Positions 1 to 8,244 of a stretch of 64,000 nucleotides of DNA are shown here, piece by piece (the first letter of the stretch is position 1; every line of letters begins with the position of its first letter). A program made the translations under genes and the position numbers. The stretch is taken from contig CALAWP010000086.1 of the NCBI GenBank assembly GCA_937895345.1, forward strand, positions 1 through 64,000, written 5' to 3'. The notes under the pieces are model-generated. The model made no database searches, was not told the DNA's origin, and saw only the letters and a list, made by a program, of their open reading frames with translations. The stretch comes from an uncultured Paenibacillus sp. GTDB lineage: Bacteria > Bacillota > Bacilli > Paenibacillales > Paenibacillaceae.

Positions 1-1
1 C

Positions 2-553
2 GCTCAGGTGCGCGACCCGCGGCTGCGCTGGGCCGCGGGAGCGATGCCCGTGCCGGGGCTGGCGCTCGGCGGGCATATCCATATTAGCGGAGCGCCGCTT
101 ACCGCGCGCTTGCTCCGCCTGCTGGACAGCTGCGCCGCATATCCGCTCGCGCTGGTGGAGGACCCCGCCGGCCGGGGCCGCCGCCCCCGCTACGGCGCGC
201 TCGGCGATTTTCGCCTGCAGCCGCACGGCGGATTCGAATACCGCACGCTGCCGAGCTGGCTCGTCTCGCCGGCGGCGGCCAAGGCCGCGTTCGCGCTGGC
301 GCTGCTGTGCGCCCGCGAAGCGCTGCGCATGCCCCGCGTCCCGGCTGCCGGCGAACGGTTCGCGGCAGCCTATTACGCCGGCGACCGCACCGAGCTCGCC
401 GGCTGCCTGGACGACGTCGCCTCGGCCGTCTCGGCAACGGAAAGCTACGAGCCGCTGGCGCGCTACATCGAGCCGTTGTTCGATGCGGCCGCTCGCGGCG
501 CGACATGGGACGAAAGCGCCGATATCCGTCGCAAATGGCGCATTCCGCTGTAG
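2..553 (+). CDS. Putative amidoligase domain protein, C-terminal part (5' truncated by window)
   Basis: The reading frame is open from the left edge of the window, so only about the last 183 residues are seen. The motifs GGHIHISG and GGFEYRTLPSWLVSP, separated by a conserved LGDFR segment, match the COOH-NH2 ligase (putative amidoligase) family that is often encoded just upstream of mutS in Paenibacillaceae. These proteins have the glutamine-synthetase/ATP-grasp-like carboxylate-amine ligase fold and are predicted to form an amide or peptide bond on an unknown substrate. The assignment rests on remembered family motifs; the substrate cannot be inferred. The stop codon falls inside the first of three similar GCAT-CCGCTG-AGC stretches. 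Confidence 0.62.
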   Translation, partial: AQVRDPRLRWAAGAMPVPGLALGGHIHISGAPLTARLLRLLDSCAAYPLALVEDPAGRGRRPRYGALGDFRLQPHGGFEYRTLPSWLVSPAAAKAAFALALLCAREALRMPRVPAAGERFAAAYYAGDRTELAGCLDDVASAVSATESYEPLARYIEPLFDAAARGATWDESADIRRKWRIPL

Positions 554-671
554 CTTCCAGGCGCAGCGCAAATGACGCATCCGCTGCAGCTTTCCGGCGC
601 GCGTCTGCCGATCTGCACCCGGACTCGGCGATCCGCATTGCATCCCGCTGTAGCGCCTGCCCGCTTCGCTT

Positions 672-680
672 TGGTATAAT
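672..680 (+). promoter_or_regulatory. Extended -10 promoter for mutS
   Basis: TGGTATAAT is a perfect extended -10 (TGnTATAAT). No good -35 is seen 17 bases upstream, as is common for extended -10 promoters. Transcription would begin near 687, which is where an ATG in the mutS frame lies; this favours the downstream GTG at 714 as the real start. Confidence 0.6.
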
Positions 681-713
681 GGGTAGATGATCAAAAGCGG
701 GAGGGAAACGCAA

Positions 714-3581
714 GTGGCCGGTTATACTCCGATGATTCAGCAATATTTGGCGATTAAGGAAGAGGCGAAGGACGCATTTCTCTTTTTTCGCTTGGGCGAT
801 TTCTATGAAATGTTTTTCGATGACGCGGTCCATGCGGCCAGGGAACTGGAAATTACGTTAACGGGGCGGGAAGGCGGAGGGGACGCCAAAATCCCGATGT
901 GCGGCGTTCCTTACCATTCCGCGGACAATTACATAAGCCGATTGATCGATAAAGGATATAAAGTGGCCATCTGCGAGCAGGTGGAAGACCCGGCCGCCGC
1001 CAAAGGCGTCGTCCGGCGAGAAATCGTGCGCATTATTACGCCGGGCACGGTGATGGAAGCCAAATCGCTGGCGGGCGAGGCGAACAACTATATCGCAGCG
1101 GTCGTCATGAACGGGAACAGTCTCGGACTTGCCGCTTGCGACCTGTCCACCGGCGAGCTGTACACAACGTCCATGCCGGAGCGGCTGGATTCGCTGATCG
1201 ACGAAATGAACGTATACGCGCCGTCGGAGGTCGTCGGAGACCGCGAGCTGCTGGAGCAGCTGGCGGGCGCGGCGGCATGGACGAAGCGGGCGCCGCTCAC
1301 GCCGCGGGAGCCGGCGTCCGGCGAGCGGCTGCAGCGGCAGTTCGGCGAGGAGCAGCTGGCGCGGCTGTCGGGAGCGAGACGCAAGGCTGTCGGCGTGCTG
1401 CTCGGGTATTTGGAGGAGACGCAAAAGCGCTCCTTGGGCCACGTTCGCGAGCTGCGGTCGTACGAGCCTAACGGGCATATGATTCTCGACTATTATACGC
1501 GCCGCAACTTGGAATTGACGGAAACGGTGCGCGACCGGGCCAAGAAGGGGTCGCTCCTGTGGCTGCTGGACCGGACGGGCACATCGATGGGGGCGCGCTT
1601 GCTGCGCCGCTGGATCGACAAGCCGCTGATCAGCCGGACCGCCATCGAGGAGAGGCTGGATGCGGTCGAAACGCTGTATCGAAATCTGATCTTGCGCGAA
1701 GACATTCGCGCCGAGCTGAACCCGATTTACGACCTGGAGCGGCTGGTCGGACGGGTCGCCTACGGCAACGCGAACGGGCGCGACCTGATTGCGCTGAAGT
1801 TGTCGCTGCGCCGCATACCGGCGCTCATCGAGCTGTGCCGCCAGTCCGGCTCTCCCGTGCTGAAGCGGCTGATGGACAGCGCCGACGATTGCGCCGATCT
1901 CGCCGACATGATCGAGACGGTGCTGGTGGACGAGCCGCCCGTCTCTATCCGCGAGGGCGGGCTGATTCGTCCGGGCTACGACGACTACCTGGACAGCCTG
2001 CGTGAGGCGAGCACGAACGGGAAGCGGTGGCTGGCGGAGCTGGAGCGGCAGGAGCGCGAGGCGACCGGCATCAAATCGCTGAAGATCGGCTACAACAAGG
2101 TATTCGGGTATTACCTCGAGGTGAGCAAAGCGAATTTGTCCATGCTGCCCGAAGGCCGTTACGAGCGGAAGCAGACGCTCGCCAATGCGGAGCGGTTCGT
2201 CACCCCCGAGCTGAAGGAGAAGGAACGGCTTATTTTGGAGGCCGAGGACAAAATGGTCGATCTCGAGCACGCGCGTTTCCTCGAGCTTCGCGACCATCTG
2301 GCGCTTCACCTGCACCGGCTGCAGCGCGCCGCCGCCTTGATCGCCGAACTGGACGCCTACCAGTCGCTCGCCACCGTAAGCGCGGAGCGCCGGTATACAA
2401 GGCCGGCCATAGCGGATTCGTTCGACTTGACGATCGAGGAGGGACGCCATCCGGTCGTCGAAGCGATGCTGGACGGCGCGCCGTTCATTGCCAACGGCAC
2501 GTCGCTGACGCGCGGCGGCCCGCGCATCTCGCTCATTACCGGCCCCAACATGGCGGGCAAAAGCACCTACATGCGGCAAGTGGCTCTCATTTGCATTATG
2601 GCGCAGATCGGCTGCTTCGTGCCGGCCAAGTCGGCGTCGATGCCGATTATCGACCGGATCTTTACGCGGATCGGGGCGGCCGACGACTTGATCGGCGGCC
2701 AGAGCACGTTTATGGTCGAGATGAAAGATATACAGACGATGACGGAAAAGGCGACCGCCAGCAGCCTCGTTATTATCGACGAGCTCGGGAGAGGCACTTC
2801 GACCGGTGAAGGAATGGCGATCGCGCAAGCCGTTATTGAATACGTCTATCATCATATCGGCTGCAAGGCGCTGGTCTCCACCCATTTCCATGAGCTCGCC
2901 CATCTGGAGGAGTCGCTGCCCGAGCTGGCCAACGCCCGCATGGCGGTGGAGGAAAGCGGGGACGATGTAACGTTTCTGAGGAAGCTTGTCCCCGGCGCGG
3001 CCAGCACCAGCTACGGCATATACTGCGCCCGGCTCGCCGGCCTGCCGTCCTCGATTATCGGCCGCGCGTACGAGCTGCTCGGCGAAGCCGAGGCGGGCTC
3101 CGTTGCCGGAGCCGGCGTTCGCGGCTTCGCTTTGGCAGCGCGGGAAGACAGATGGAGCGCGGCTTCCGGTAACGTCCCGGACTCAGACCGTCCCGGCGAA
3201 CGTCCGGCCGTCTCGGCGGCTGAATCCGGCATTGACCGCCGTTCCGGCGAAAGTGCAGCTTCCGCGGTCTCCGGCGCATCGGAAATTCCGGGGGAATCTA
3301 GATATTCCGATAATGGTCGGTCGGCCGGACAATTTCCGGCTCACGGCGCTTTCGACGGCGAAGGCGGAGCCGCCGAAAACGGTACCGGCTGCGCCGCCGG
3401 CGTAGTGCAATTGTCGCTGTTCGAGGAGCCGGCGGCCGCCTCCGAGTCGGCATCGCGGCGCAAAGCTTCGCCCAAGGCGGAACAACTCGCCGACGCGCTT
3501 CGCAAGCTGGACCTGTTCAATATGACGCCGATGCAGGCCATGCAATGGATTAACGAGATGCGGCAAAAGCTGAACGATTGA
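714..3581 (+). CDS. mutS: DNA mismatch repair protein MutS
   Basis: MutS recognises mismatches and small loops, then recruits MutL. The N-terminal mismatch-binding segment shows the Phe-X-Glu wedge in GDFYEMF. The ATPase core has Walker A GPNMAGKST (about residue 610) and a Walker B/signature stretch IIDELGRGTSTGEG. The GTG at 714 is chosen because GGGAGGG lies 8 bases upstream and the protein then begins MAGYTPMIQQYL, as in other MutS proteins; the ATG at 687 coincides with the predicted transcription start. At 955 residues it is roughly 100 longer than usual. The excess is a low-complexity Ala/Gly/Ser/Glu-rich linker (about residues 787-900) between the ATPase domain and the C-terminal helix-turn-helix/clamp-binding tail (QLSLFEEP resembles a beta-clamp motif). 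Confidence 0.97.
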   Translation: MAGYTPMIQQYLAIKEEAKDAFLFFRLGDFYEMFFDDAVHAARELEITLTGREGGGDAKIPMCGVPYHSADNYISRLIDKGYKVAICEQVEDPAAAKGVVRREIVRIITPGTVMEAKSLAGEANNYIAAVVMNGNSLGLAACDLSTGELYTTSMPERLDSLIDEMNVYAPSEVVGDRELLEQLAGAAAWTKRAPLTPREPASGERLQRQFGEEQLARLSGARRKAVGVLLGYLEETQKRSLGHVRELRSYEPNGHMILDYYTRRNLELTETVRDRAKKGSLLWLLDRTGTSMGARLLRRWIDKPLISRTAIEERLDAVETLYRNLILREDIRAELNPIYDLERLVGRVAYGNANGRDLIALKLSLRRIPALIELCRQSGSPVLKRLMDSADDCADLADMIETVLVDEPPVSIREGGLIRPGYDDYLDSLREASTNGKRWLAELERQEREATGIKSLKIGYNKVFGYYLEVSKANLSMLPEGRYERKQTLANAERFVTPELKEKERLILEAEDKMVDLEHARFLELRDHLALHLHRLQRAAALIAELDAYQSLATVSAERRYTRPAIADSFDLTIEEGRHPVVEAMLDGAPFIANGTSLTRGGPRISLITGPNMAGKSTYMRQVALICIMAQIGCFVPAKSASMPIIDRIFTRIGAADDLIGGQSTFMVEMKDIQTMTEKATASSLVIIDELGRGTSTGEGMAIAQAVIEYVYHHIGCKALVSTHFHELAHLEESLPELANARMAVEESGDDVTFLRKLVPGAASTSYGIYCARLAGLPSSIIGRAYELLGEAEAGSVAGAGVRGFALAAREDRWSAASGNVPDSDRPGERPAVSAAESGIDRRSGESAASAVSGASEIPGESRYSDNGRSAGQFPAHGAFDGEGGAAENGTGCAAGVVQLSLFEEPAAASESASRRKASPKAEQLADALRKLDLFNMTPMQAMQWINEMRQKLND

Positions 3582-3595
3582 TTTTGACCGTTCAA

Positions 3596-3653
3596 AACGA
3601 TAAATTTGCGATACCGCAGCTCTAATGTGAACGATAAATCGTTCACAACGATA
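3596..3653 (+). promoter_or_regulatory. Operator-like palindrome and AACGATA repeats before mutL
   Basis: The 118-base gap between mutS and mutL holds three AACGATA copies (3596, 3630, 3647). The middle one is part of an inverted repeat: GTGAACGAT (3627-3635), two bases, then ATCGTTCAC (3638-3646). A TTGACC (3584-3589) sits upstream as a possible -35, but no convincing -10 follows. It is not a LexA box, since the GAAC/GTTC arms are 8 bases apart. The binding protein is unknown. Confidence 0.4.
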
Positions 3654-3699
3654 GACTTGCAAGGCAATAAGAAGTCATTCGAAAGGGGGAGAAGCCATT

Positions 3700-6054
3700 A
3701 TGGCCAAAATCAATGTGCTGGACGAGCAGCTGGCCAACCAGATCGCGGCGGGCGAGGTGGTGGAGCGGCCGGCGTCCGTCGTCAAGGAGCTGGTGGAAAA
3801 TGCCGTCGACGCGGGCAGCTCCGAAATCGACGTGGCGATCGAGGAAGGCGGGCTGACGCTGATTCGGGTGAAGGACAACGGCAGCGGCATTGAGCCTGAC
3901 GATATGGCGACGGCGTTTCAGCGGCACGCGACGAGCAAGATAAAAGTCAGCGGCGATTTGTTCCGCATCGCGAGCCTGGGCTTTCGCGGCGAGGCGCTGC
4001 CGAGCATCGCGGCGGTATCCCGCGTGGAGTGCGTGTCGGCGGACAGCGGCGGCGGCTTGGGGCGAAGGCTTCGCATCGAAGGCGGCGCCGTTGCGGCCGA
4101 CGAGCCGGCCAATACGCCGCAAGGCACCGTCATAACGGTTCGCGACCTCTTCTACAATACGCCCGCGCGATTGAAATATATGAAGTCGATCCAGACGGAG
4201 CTCGGCCACATTACCGATTACATGAACCGCGTCGCGCTTGCCCATCCGGGCGTGGCGATTACGCTCAGCCATAACGGAAATACGCTGCTCAGAACGCAAG
4301 GCACCGGGGATCGGCTGCAGGTCGTCGCTGCGGTATACGGCACGAGCGCGGCCAAGGCAATGCTGACGTTGTCGGCTTCGGACCCCGATTACGAGCTGAC
4401 CGGATACATATCGAAGCCCGAGCTTACCCGGGCGAACCGCAACGGCATTACGGTGATCGTCAACGGGCGCTATATTCGCAGCCACGCCGTCAATCAATCG
4501 TTGCTCGCGGCTTACCATACGCTGCTGCCGATTAACCGGTTTCCGCTGGCCGTTCTGGAACTGGGGATGCATCCCAGCCTGCTTGACGTCAACGTCCATC
4601 CTTCGAAGATGGAGGTCCGGTTCAGCAAGGAAGCGGAGCTGCGGACTTTGATCGAAAAGGCGGCGAAGTCGGCGCTGAAGCAATACAGATATACGCCCGG
4701 TATGGAGGAGAAAAAAACGCCGCGTTCCGGTCCGCTATATGTGCAGGACGCGATTTCCTTTCATATGGCGGATACGCCGGCGGCACGCGAGTCGGCCGCC
4801 GGTTACGCCGCGGCCGAACGCCGTCCGCAAGGACCTGCCCGTTCGTCCGGGGCTGCCGGCCCGTATGCGGCGAGCGTGACGGCGGACCGGGAGGCCATTC
4901 CGCGCGATGCGGCGGAAAGGCTGTATTCGCCGCCCGCATCCGGCCGCGGCGATGCCGGGAGTTTCGCGGCCGCTGGAAGCGGTCCGGCCGCGGCGCAACC
5001 GCACAGTGAATCGGCGTCGCGCTCCGGCATGCCCGAACCGTCTTCCGCGCCTTCCCGGCCCGGCGCAGCCGGGACTAACGGTTCGCCGCCGAGCGACGCA
5101 GGCTTCGAACGTCGGCAAGCTGCGGACGAAGCGGCAAAGGACGCGGCGCTGTCGGCTCAACTGCCGGAGCCGGATCATTCTCCGCGCCTTACCGCATCCG
5201 TCGCCGCGTCGGCACCGCTCGAATCTTCTGCCGGCGAACCGGGCTTGCCGCGCCTCGACGGAACATCTGCCGCGTCGTGCAATGACGGATCCGACGCCGC
5301 GCTGGACGCCTTTACCGCGTCACACCATGACGCATCCGGCGCCGAGCCGGACGCCTTTGCCGCGTCCCGCCCGCCTGGCGCAGCGGCTCTGTCTCCGCCG
5401 GAAGCTCCGGCCCCGGCGAAAGCGGACGGCTCGCGCGCGGACGAAGCCGGCGGCCGGACGGAACCGGCGTTTCCCGAGCTGCATTGGATCGGTCAGCATC
5501 ACGGCACCTATATCGTCGCCCAAAGCGAGGACGGCCTTTATTTGATCGATCAGCATGCGGCGCATGAGAGAATCAATTACGAGTATTATCTTCATAAATT
5601 TGGGAATCCTGTTGCTGCAAGTCAAGGGCTGCTCGTGCCGTTGACGCTGGAGTTTACGCCGGGCGAAGCGTATCAGCTTCGCGAGCTGCTCCCCTTGTTC
5701 CGGGAGGCGGGAGTGGAGCTGGAGCCGTTCGGCAGCCAGACGTTTCTGGTCCGGTCGCATCCGGAATGGTTCCCGCAAGGCGAGGAGACGGCCGTCATCG
5801 AGGAAATGGCCGAATGGATTATCGGCGAGCGCAAGTCGGTCGATATCGGCAAGCTGCGCGAAAAGGCGGCCATTATGTGCGCCTGCAAGGCATCGATCAA
5901 GGCGAACGACCGGATGAGCCGCGAGGAGGGCGAGGCGCTGCTCGCCAGGCTGGCCCGCTGCGCGCAGCCGTATACATGTCCGCACGGCCGGCCGATCATC
6001 GTACATTTGTCAACGTATCAGCTGGAAAAAATGTTTAAGCGGGTGATGTCGTGA
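3700..6054 (+). CDS. mutL: DNA mismatch repair protein MutL (endonuclease type)
   Basis: MutL couples mismatch recognition to strand incision. The N-terminal GHKL ATPase has ELVENAVDAG, DNGSGI and the LGFRGEALPSI lid motif. The C-terminal domain has DQHAAHERINYE, which fits the metal-binding endonuclease signature DQHA(X)2E(X)4E, plus ACKASIKA and CPHGRP, so this should be a nicking MutL as in B. subtilis. A gaaaggggga RBS precedes the ATG. The 784-residue length exceeds the roughly 630 of B. subtilis because of a 260-residue Pro/Ala/Ser-rich linker (about residues 327-590), similar in composition to the expansion in the neighbouring MutS. The stop overlaps the next gene (GTGA). Confidence 0.97.
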   Translation: MAKINVLDEQLANQIAAGEVVERPASVVKELVENAVDAGSSEIDVAIEEGGLTLIRVKDNGSGIEPDDMATAFQRHATSKIKVSGDLFRIASLGFRGEALPSIAAVSRVECVSADSGGGLGRRLRIEGGAVAADEPANTPQGTVITVRDLFYNTPARLKYMKSIQTELGHITDYMNRVALAHPGVAITLSHNGNTLLRTQGTGDRLQVVAAVYGTSAAKAMLTLSASDPDYELTGYISKPELTRANRNGITVIVNGRYIRSHAVNQSLLAAYHTLLPINRFPLAVLELGMHPSLLDVNVHPSKMEVRFSKEAELRTLIEKAAKSALKQYRYTPGMEEKKTPRSGPLYVQDAISFHMADTPAARESAAGYAAAERRPQGPARSSGAAGPYAASVTADREAIPRDAAERLYSPPASGRGDAGSFAAAGSGPAAAQPHSESASRSGMPEPSSAPSRPGAAGTNGSPPSDAGFERRQAADEAAKDAALSAQLPEPDHSPRLTASVAASAPLESSAGEPGLPRLDGTSAASCNDGSDAALDAFTASHHDASGAEPDAFAASRPPGAAALSPPEAPAPAKADGSRADEAGGRTEPAFPELHWIGQHHGTYIVAQSEDGLYLIDQHAAHERINYEYYLHKFGNPVAASQGLLVPLTLEFTPGEAYQLRELLPLFREAGVELEPFGSQTFLVRSHPEWFPQGEETAVIEEMAEWIIGERKSVDIGKLREKAAIMCACKASIKANDRMSREEGEALLARLARCAQPYTCPHGRPIIVHLSTYQLEKMFKRVMS

Positions 6055-6833
6055 TCGTTACCACTTCCGTCCACCCGTCGCCGCGCGCCCGCGCTATGGC
6101 GGCCAAGCTGGCGGAAGAACTGTCCGCCAGACTGTGCCCCCGCCGGCAATGGACGGTCCGCAAGCTTCTAGCGATGAGCGAGGACGGAACGGCGCTTGTC
6201 GTGACCGAAGAAGAAATCCGGTATTATGCCGGCCCGGACGCGCCGCCGCTCGTCTATCATCCGAGCATGGCGTTCGTGCGGGTGAAGCGGCTGCGCCAAG
6301 GCGAACGCGATCCGCTGATCGAGTGGTCCGGCTGCGCCGAAGGCGACCGCATTATCGATTGCACCGCCGGGCTGGCTTCGGACTCGCTCGTATTCTCGTA
6401 CGCGGCCGGCCCGTCCGGGAGCGTCACGGCGCTGGAGAGCGAGCCGGTGCTTTACGCGCTCGTCCGCGAAGGGCTGGCTTCCTACGAGTCCGGCCTGCCG
6501 GACGTGGACGAGGCGCTGCGCAGAATTCGGCTGCGTTGCGAGGATCATTTGACTTATTTGTCCGGATTGCCGGACAAAAGCGCGGATATCGTCTATTTCG
6601 ATCCGATGTTCCGGAAGCCGATCCACGAATCCAGCTCGATCGGCGCCATCCGAACGGTGGCGAATCGTAATGCGCTCAGGGAAGAGGCGGTCCGGCAGGC
6701 CGTCCGCGTCGCCCGCAAGACCGTGCTGATGAAAGAGCAGTTTGGCAGCGAGGAGTTCGAACGGTTGGGATTTCAGGAACTGCCGTCCAAAAAAACGACG
6801 AAAATCGCGTACGGAGTGATCAGGATTGAGTGA
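6051..6833 (+). CDS. Class I SAM-dependent methyltransferase, RsmJ/DUF548-like
   Basis: A 260-residue protein with a Rossmann methyltransferase core: IIDCTAGLASDSLVFS is the SAM-binding glycine loop, and YFDPMFRKP is the DPPY-like catalytic motif found as DPMYP in RsmJ. RsmJ methylates a guanine of 16S rRNA, so an rRNA target is plausible but not shown. Translation starts at a GTG that overlaps the mutL stop by four bases, and the gene ends overlapping the miaA start, so mutL, this gene and miaA look translationally coupled. Confidence 0.75.
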   Translation: MIVTTSVHPSPRARAMAAKLAEELSARLCPRRQWTVRKLLAMSEDGTALVVTEEEIRYYAGPDAPPLVYHPSMAFVRVKRLRQGERDPLIEWSGCAEGDRIIDCTAGLASDSLVFSYAAGPSGSVTALESEPVLYALVREGLASYESGLPDVDEALRRIRLRCEDHLTYLSGLPDKSADIVYFDPMFRKPIHESSSIGAIRTVANRNALREEAVRQAVRVARKTVLMKEQFGSEEFERLGFQELPSKKTTKIAYGVIRIE

Positions 6834-7830
6834 ACTTACGGGCAAGGCGGAGGAGAACCTCCGCACCGGCAAGCAGCCGCTGCTTGTGTTGGTAGGCCCT
6901 ACCGCCGTCGGCAAAACAGCCTTAAGCCTCCATATCGCCAAGGCTTGGAACGCCGAAATTATTTCCGGCGATTCGATGCAAGTCTACAAGGGCATGGATA
7001 TCGGCACGGCCAAAATAACCGAAAACGAGCGGGAAGGCATCCCGCATCATTTGATAGATATTTGCGAGCCGGAGGAACCGTTCTCCGCGGCCGACTTTCA
7101 GGAGGCGGCGACGCGGGCGATCGCCGACATTTCGACTAGAGGCAAGCTGCCGTTTATCGTCGGAGGCACGGGATTGTATGTCGAATCGGTCTGTTACGAG
7201 TACCGGTTCGCCGACTACGGCTCGGACGAGGCGTTCCGCCGGGAGCAGGAGCGATTCGCCTCGGAGCGCGGGGCGGAAGCTTTGCACCTCAGATTGGCCG
7301 AGGTCGATCCGGCTTCCGCCGCAAGGCTGCATCCGAACGACGTAAGGCGCGTCGTCCGGGCGCTCGAAGTTCATCATTTGACCGGCCGTCCTTTCTCGGA
7401 GCAGCAAGCCGGACACAAAAAGGAATCTCCTTACGAATTATGTATGATCGGTTTGACGATGGACCGGGCGGAGTTGTACCGCCGCATCGAGAAACGCGTC
7501 GATCTCATGCTGGAGCAAGGGCTGGTCGGGGAAGTGCAGACGCTGCTGGAGCGCCGCCTTCCGCCGCATGCGGTCCCGATGCAAGCGCTCGGCTACAAGG
7601 AGATCGCGGAATATTTGCGGGGAGACATTTCCTACGAGGCTGCGGTGGAGAAGCTGAAGCGCGATACGAGAAGGTTTGCCAAGAGACAGCTTTCCTGGTT
7701 TCGGCATATGGAGGAAATCCGCTGGTTTGACGCAGGGGAAAATTTTCACAACAATTTGAAAGCAATTCATGCTATAATAGCAGGAAAGTTTCAAGGTCAT
7801 CTTGAATATACTTCTAACCAATCTTTTTGA
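6826..7830 (+). CDS. miaA: tRNA dimethylallyltransferase MiaA
   Basis: MiaA transfers a dimethylallyl group to N6 of adenosine 37 in tRNAs reading codons that start with U. Visible motifs are the P-loop GPTAVGKT, SGDSMQVYKGMDIGTAK, DICEPEEPFSAADFQ and GGTGLYVES, in the normal order, with the usual length of 334 residues. The chosen start is a TTG preceded by GGAG nine bases upstream, overlapping the end of the methyltransferase gene. An extended -10 promoter for hfq lies inside the 3' end of this gene. Confidence 0.96.
   Translation: MSELTGKAEENLRTGKQPLLVLVGPTAVGKTALSLHIAKAWNAEIISGDSMQVYKGMDIGTAKITENEREGIPHHLIDICEPEEPFSAADFQEAATRAIADISTRGKLPFIVGGTGLYVESVCYEYRFADYGSDEAFRREQERFASERGAEALHLRLAEVDPASAARLHPNDVRRVVRALEVHHLTGRPFSEQQAGHKKESPYELCMIGLTMDRAELYRRIEKRVDLMLEQGLVGEVQTLLERRLPPHAVPMQALGYKEIAEYLRGDISYEAAVEKLKRDTRRFAKRQLSWFRHMEEIRWFDAGENFHNNLKAIHAIIAGKFQGHLEYTSNQSF
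7770..7778 (+). promoter_or_regulatory. Extended -10 promoter for hfq inside miaA
   Basis: TGCTATAAT fits TGnTATAAT exactly. It lies 72 bases upstream of the hfq start and within the last codons of miaA, so hfq can probably be transcribed separately. No good -35 is visible. Confidence 0.5.
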
Positions 7831-7849
7831 TGACGGGGGTAACGTCCAA

Positions 7850-8092
7850 ATGAACAAAACCATCAATATTCAAGATACGTTCCTGAACCAATTGCGCAAG
7901 GATAACATTCCGGTTACCGTGTTTTTGATGAACGGATTTCAGATTCGCGGCGTTATTAAGGCTTTCGATAATTTTACGATTATTATTGACAGCGAAGGCC
8001 GTCAGCAAATGGTGTACAAGCATGCCGTTTCGACGTTTATGCCGCAGCGCAACGTGTCATTGATGCAGCAGGAGAGCTCGTCCGACAATTGA
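7850..8092 (+). CDS. hfq: RNA chaperone Hfq
   Basis: An 80-residue Sm-like protein. The Sm1 segment (FLMNGFQIRGVIKAFDNFTIII) and Sm2 motif YKHAVST are typical of Hfq, which forms a hexameric ring that binds A/U-rich small RNAs and mRNAs. The ATG at 7850 follows GGGGGT (RBS) and gives the standard N-terminus MNKTINIQDTFLN; an upstream in-frame ATG at 7802 lies before the miaA stop and is unlikely. Position after miaA is the usual one in bacilli. Confidence 0.96.
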   Translation: MNKTINIQDTFLNQLRKDNIPVTVFLMNGFQIRGVIKAFDNFTIIIDSEGRQQMVYKHAVSTFMPQRNVSLMQQESSSDN

Positions 8093-8151
8093 AACGGCGG
8101 CATGCGGTGAAACTTTCTTGTGCGGCGGTTCGTTTAACTAGATAGCGGTAA

Positions 8152-8193
8152 GCAGGAGCAACCCGCTTCGTATGCCGGGTTGCTCTTGCCTTT
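8152..8193 (+). terminator. Intrinsic terminator after hfq
   Basis: A 14-bp stem (8152-8165 with 8176-8189, core GAGCAACCCG/CGGGTTGCTC) with a 10-base loop, followed by CTTTTC. Confidence 0.7.
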
Positions 8194-8244
8194 TCGCGGG
8201 AATGCTAGAGAGAACGAATACAGGAGCTTGGGAGGGGAGACAGC

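Noticed and set aside
858..2903. 681-residue frame on the minus strand opposite mutS
   Set aside because: Antisense shadow caused by high GC; no recognisable motif, while the plus frame is a complete MutS.
3627..3646. LexA box between mutS and mutL
   Set aside because: GAAC and GTTC halves are separated by eight bases, not four.
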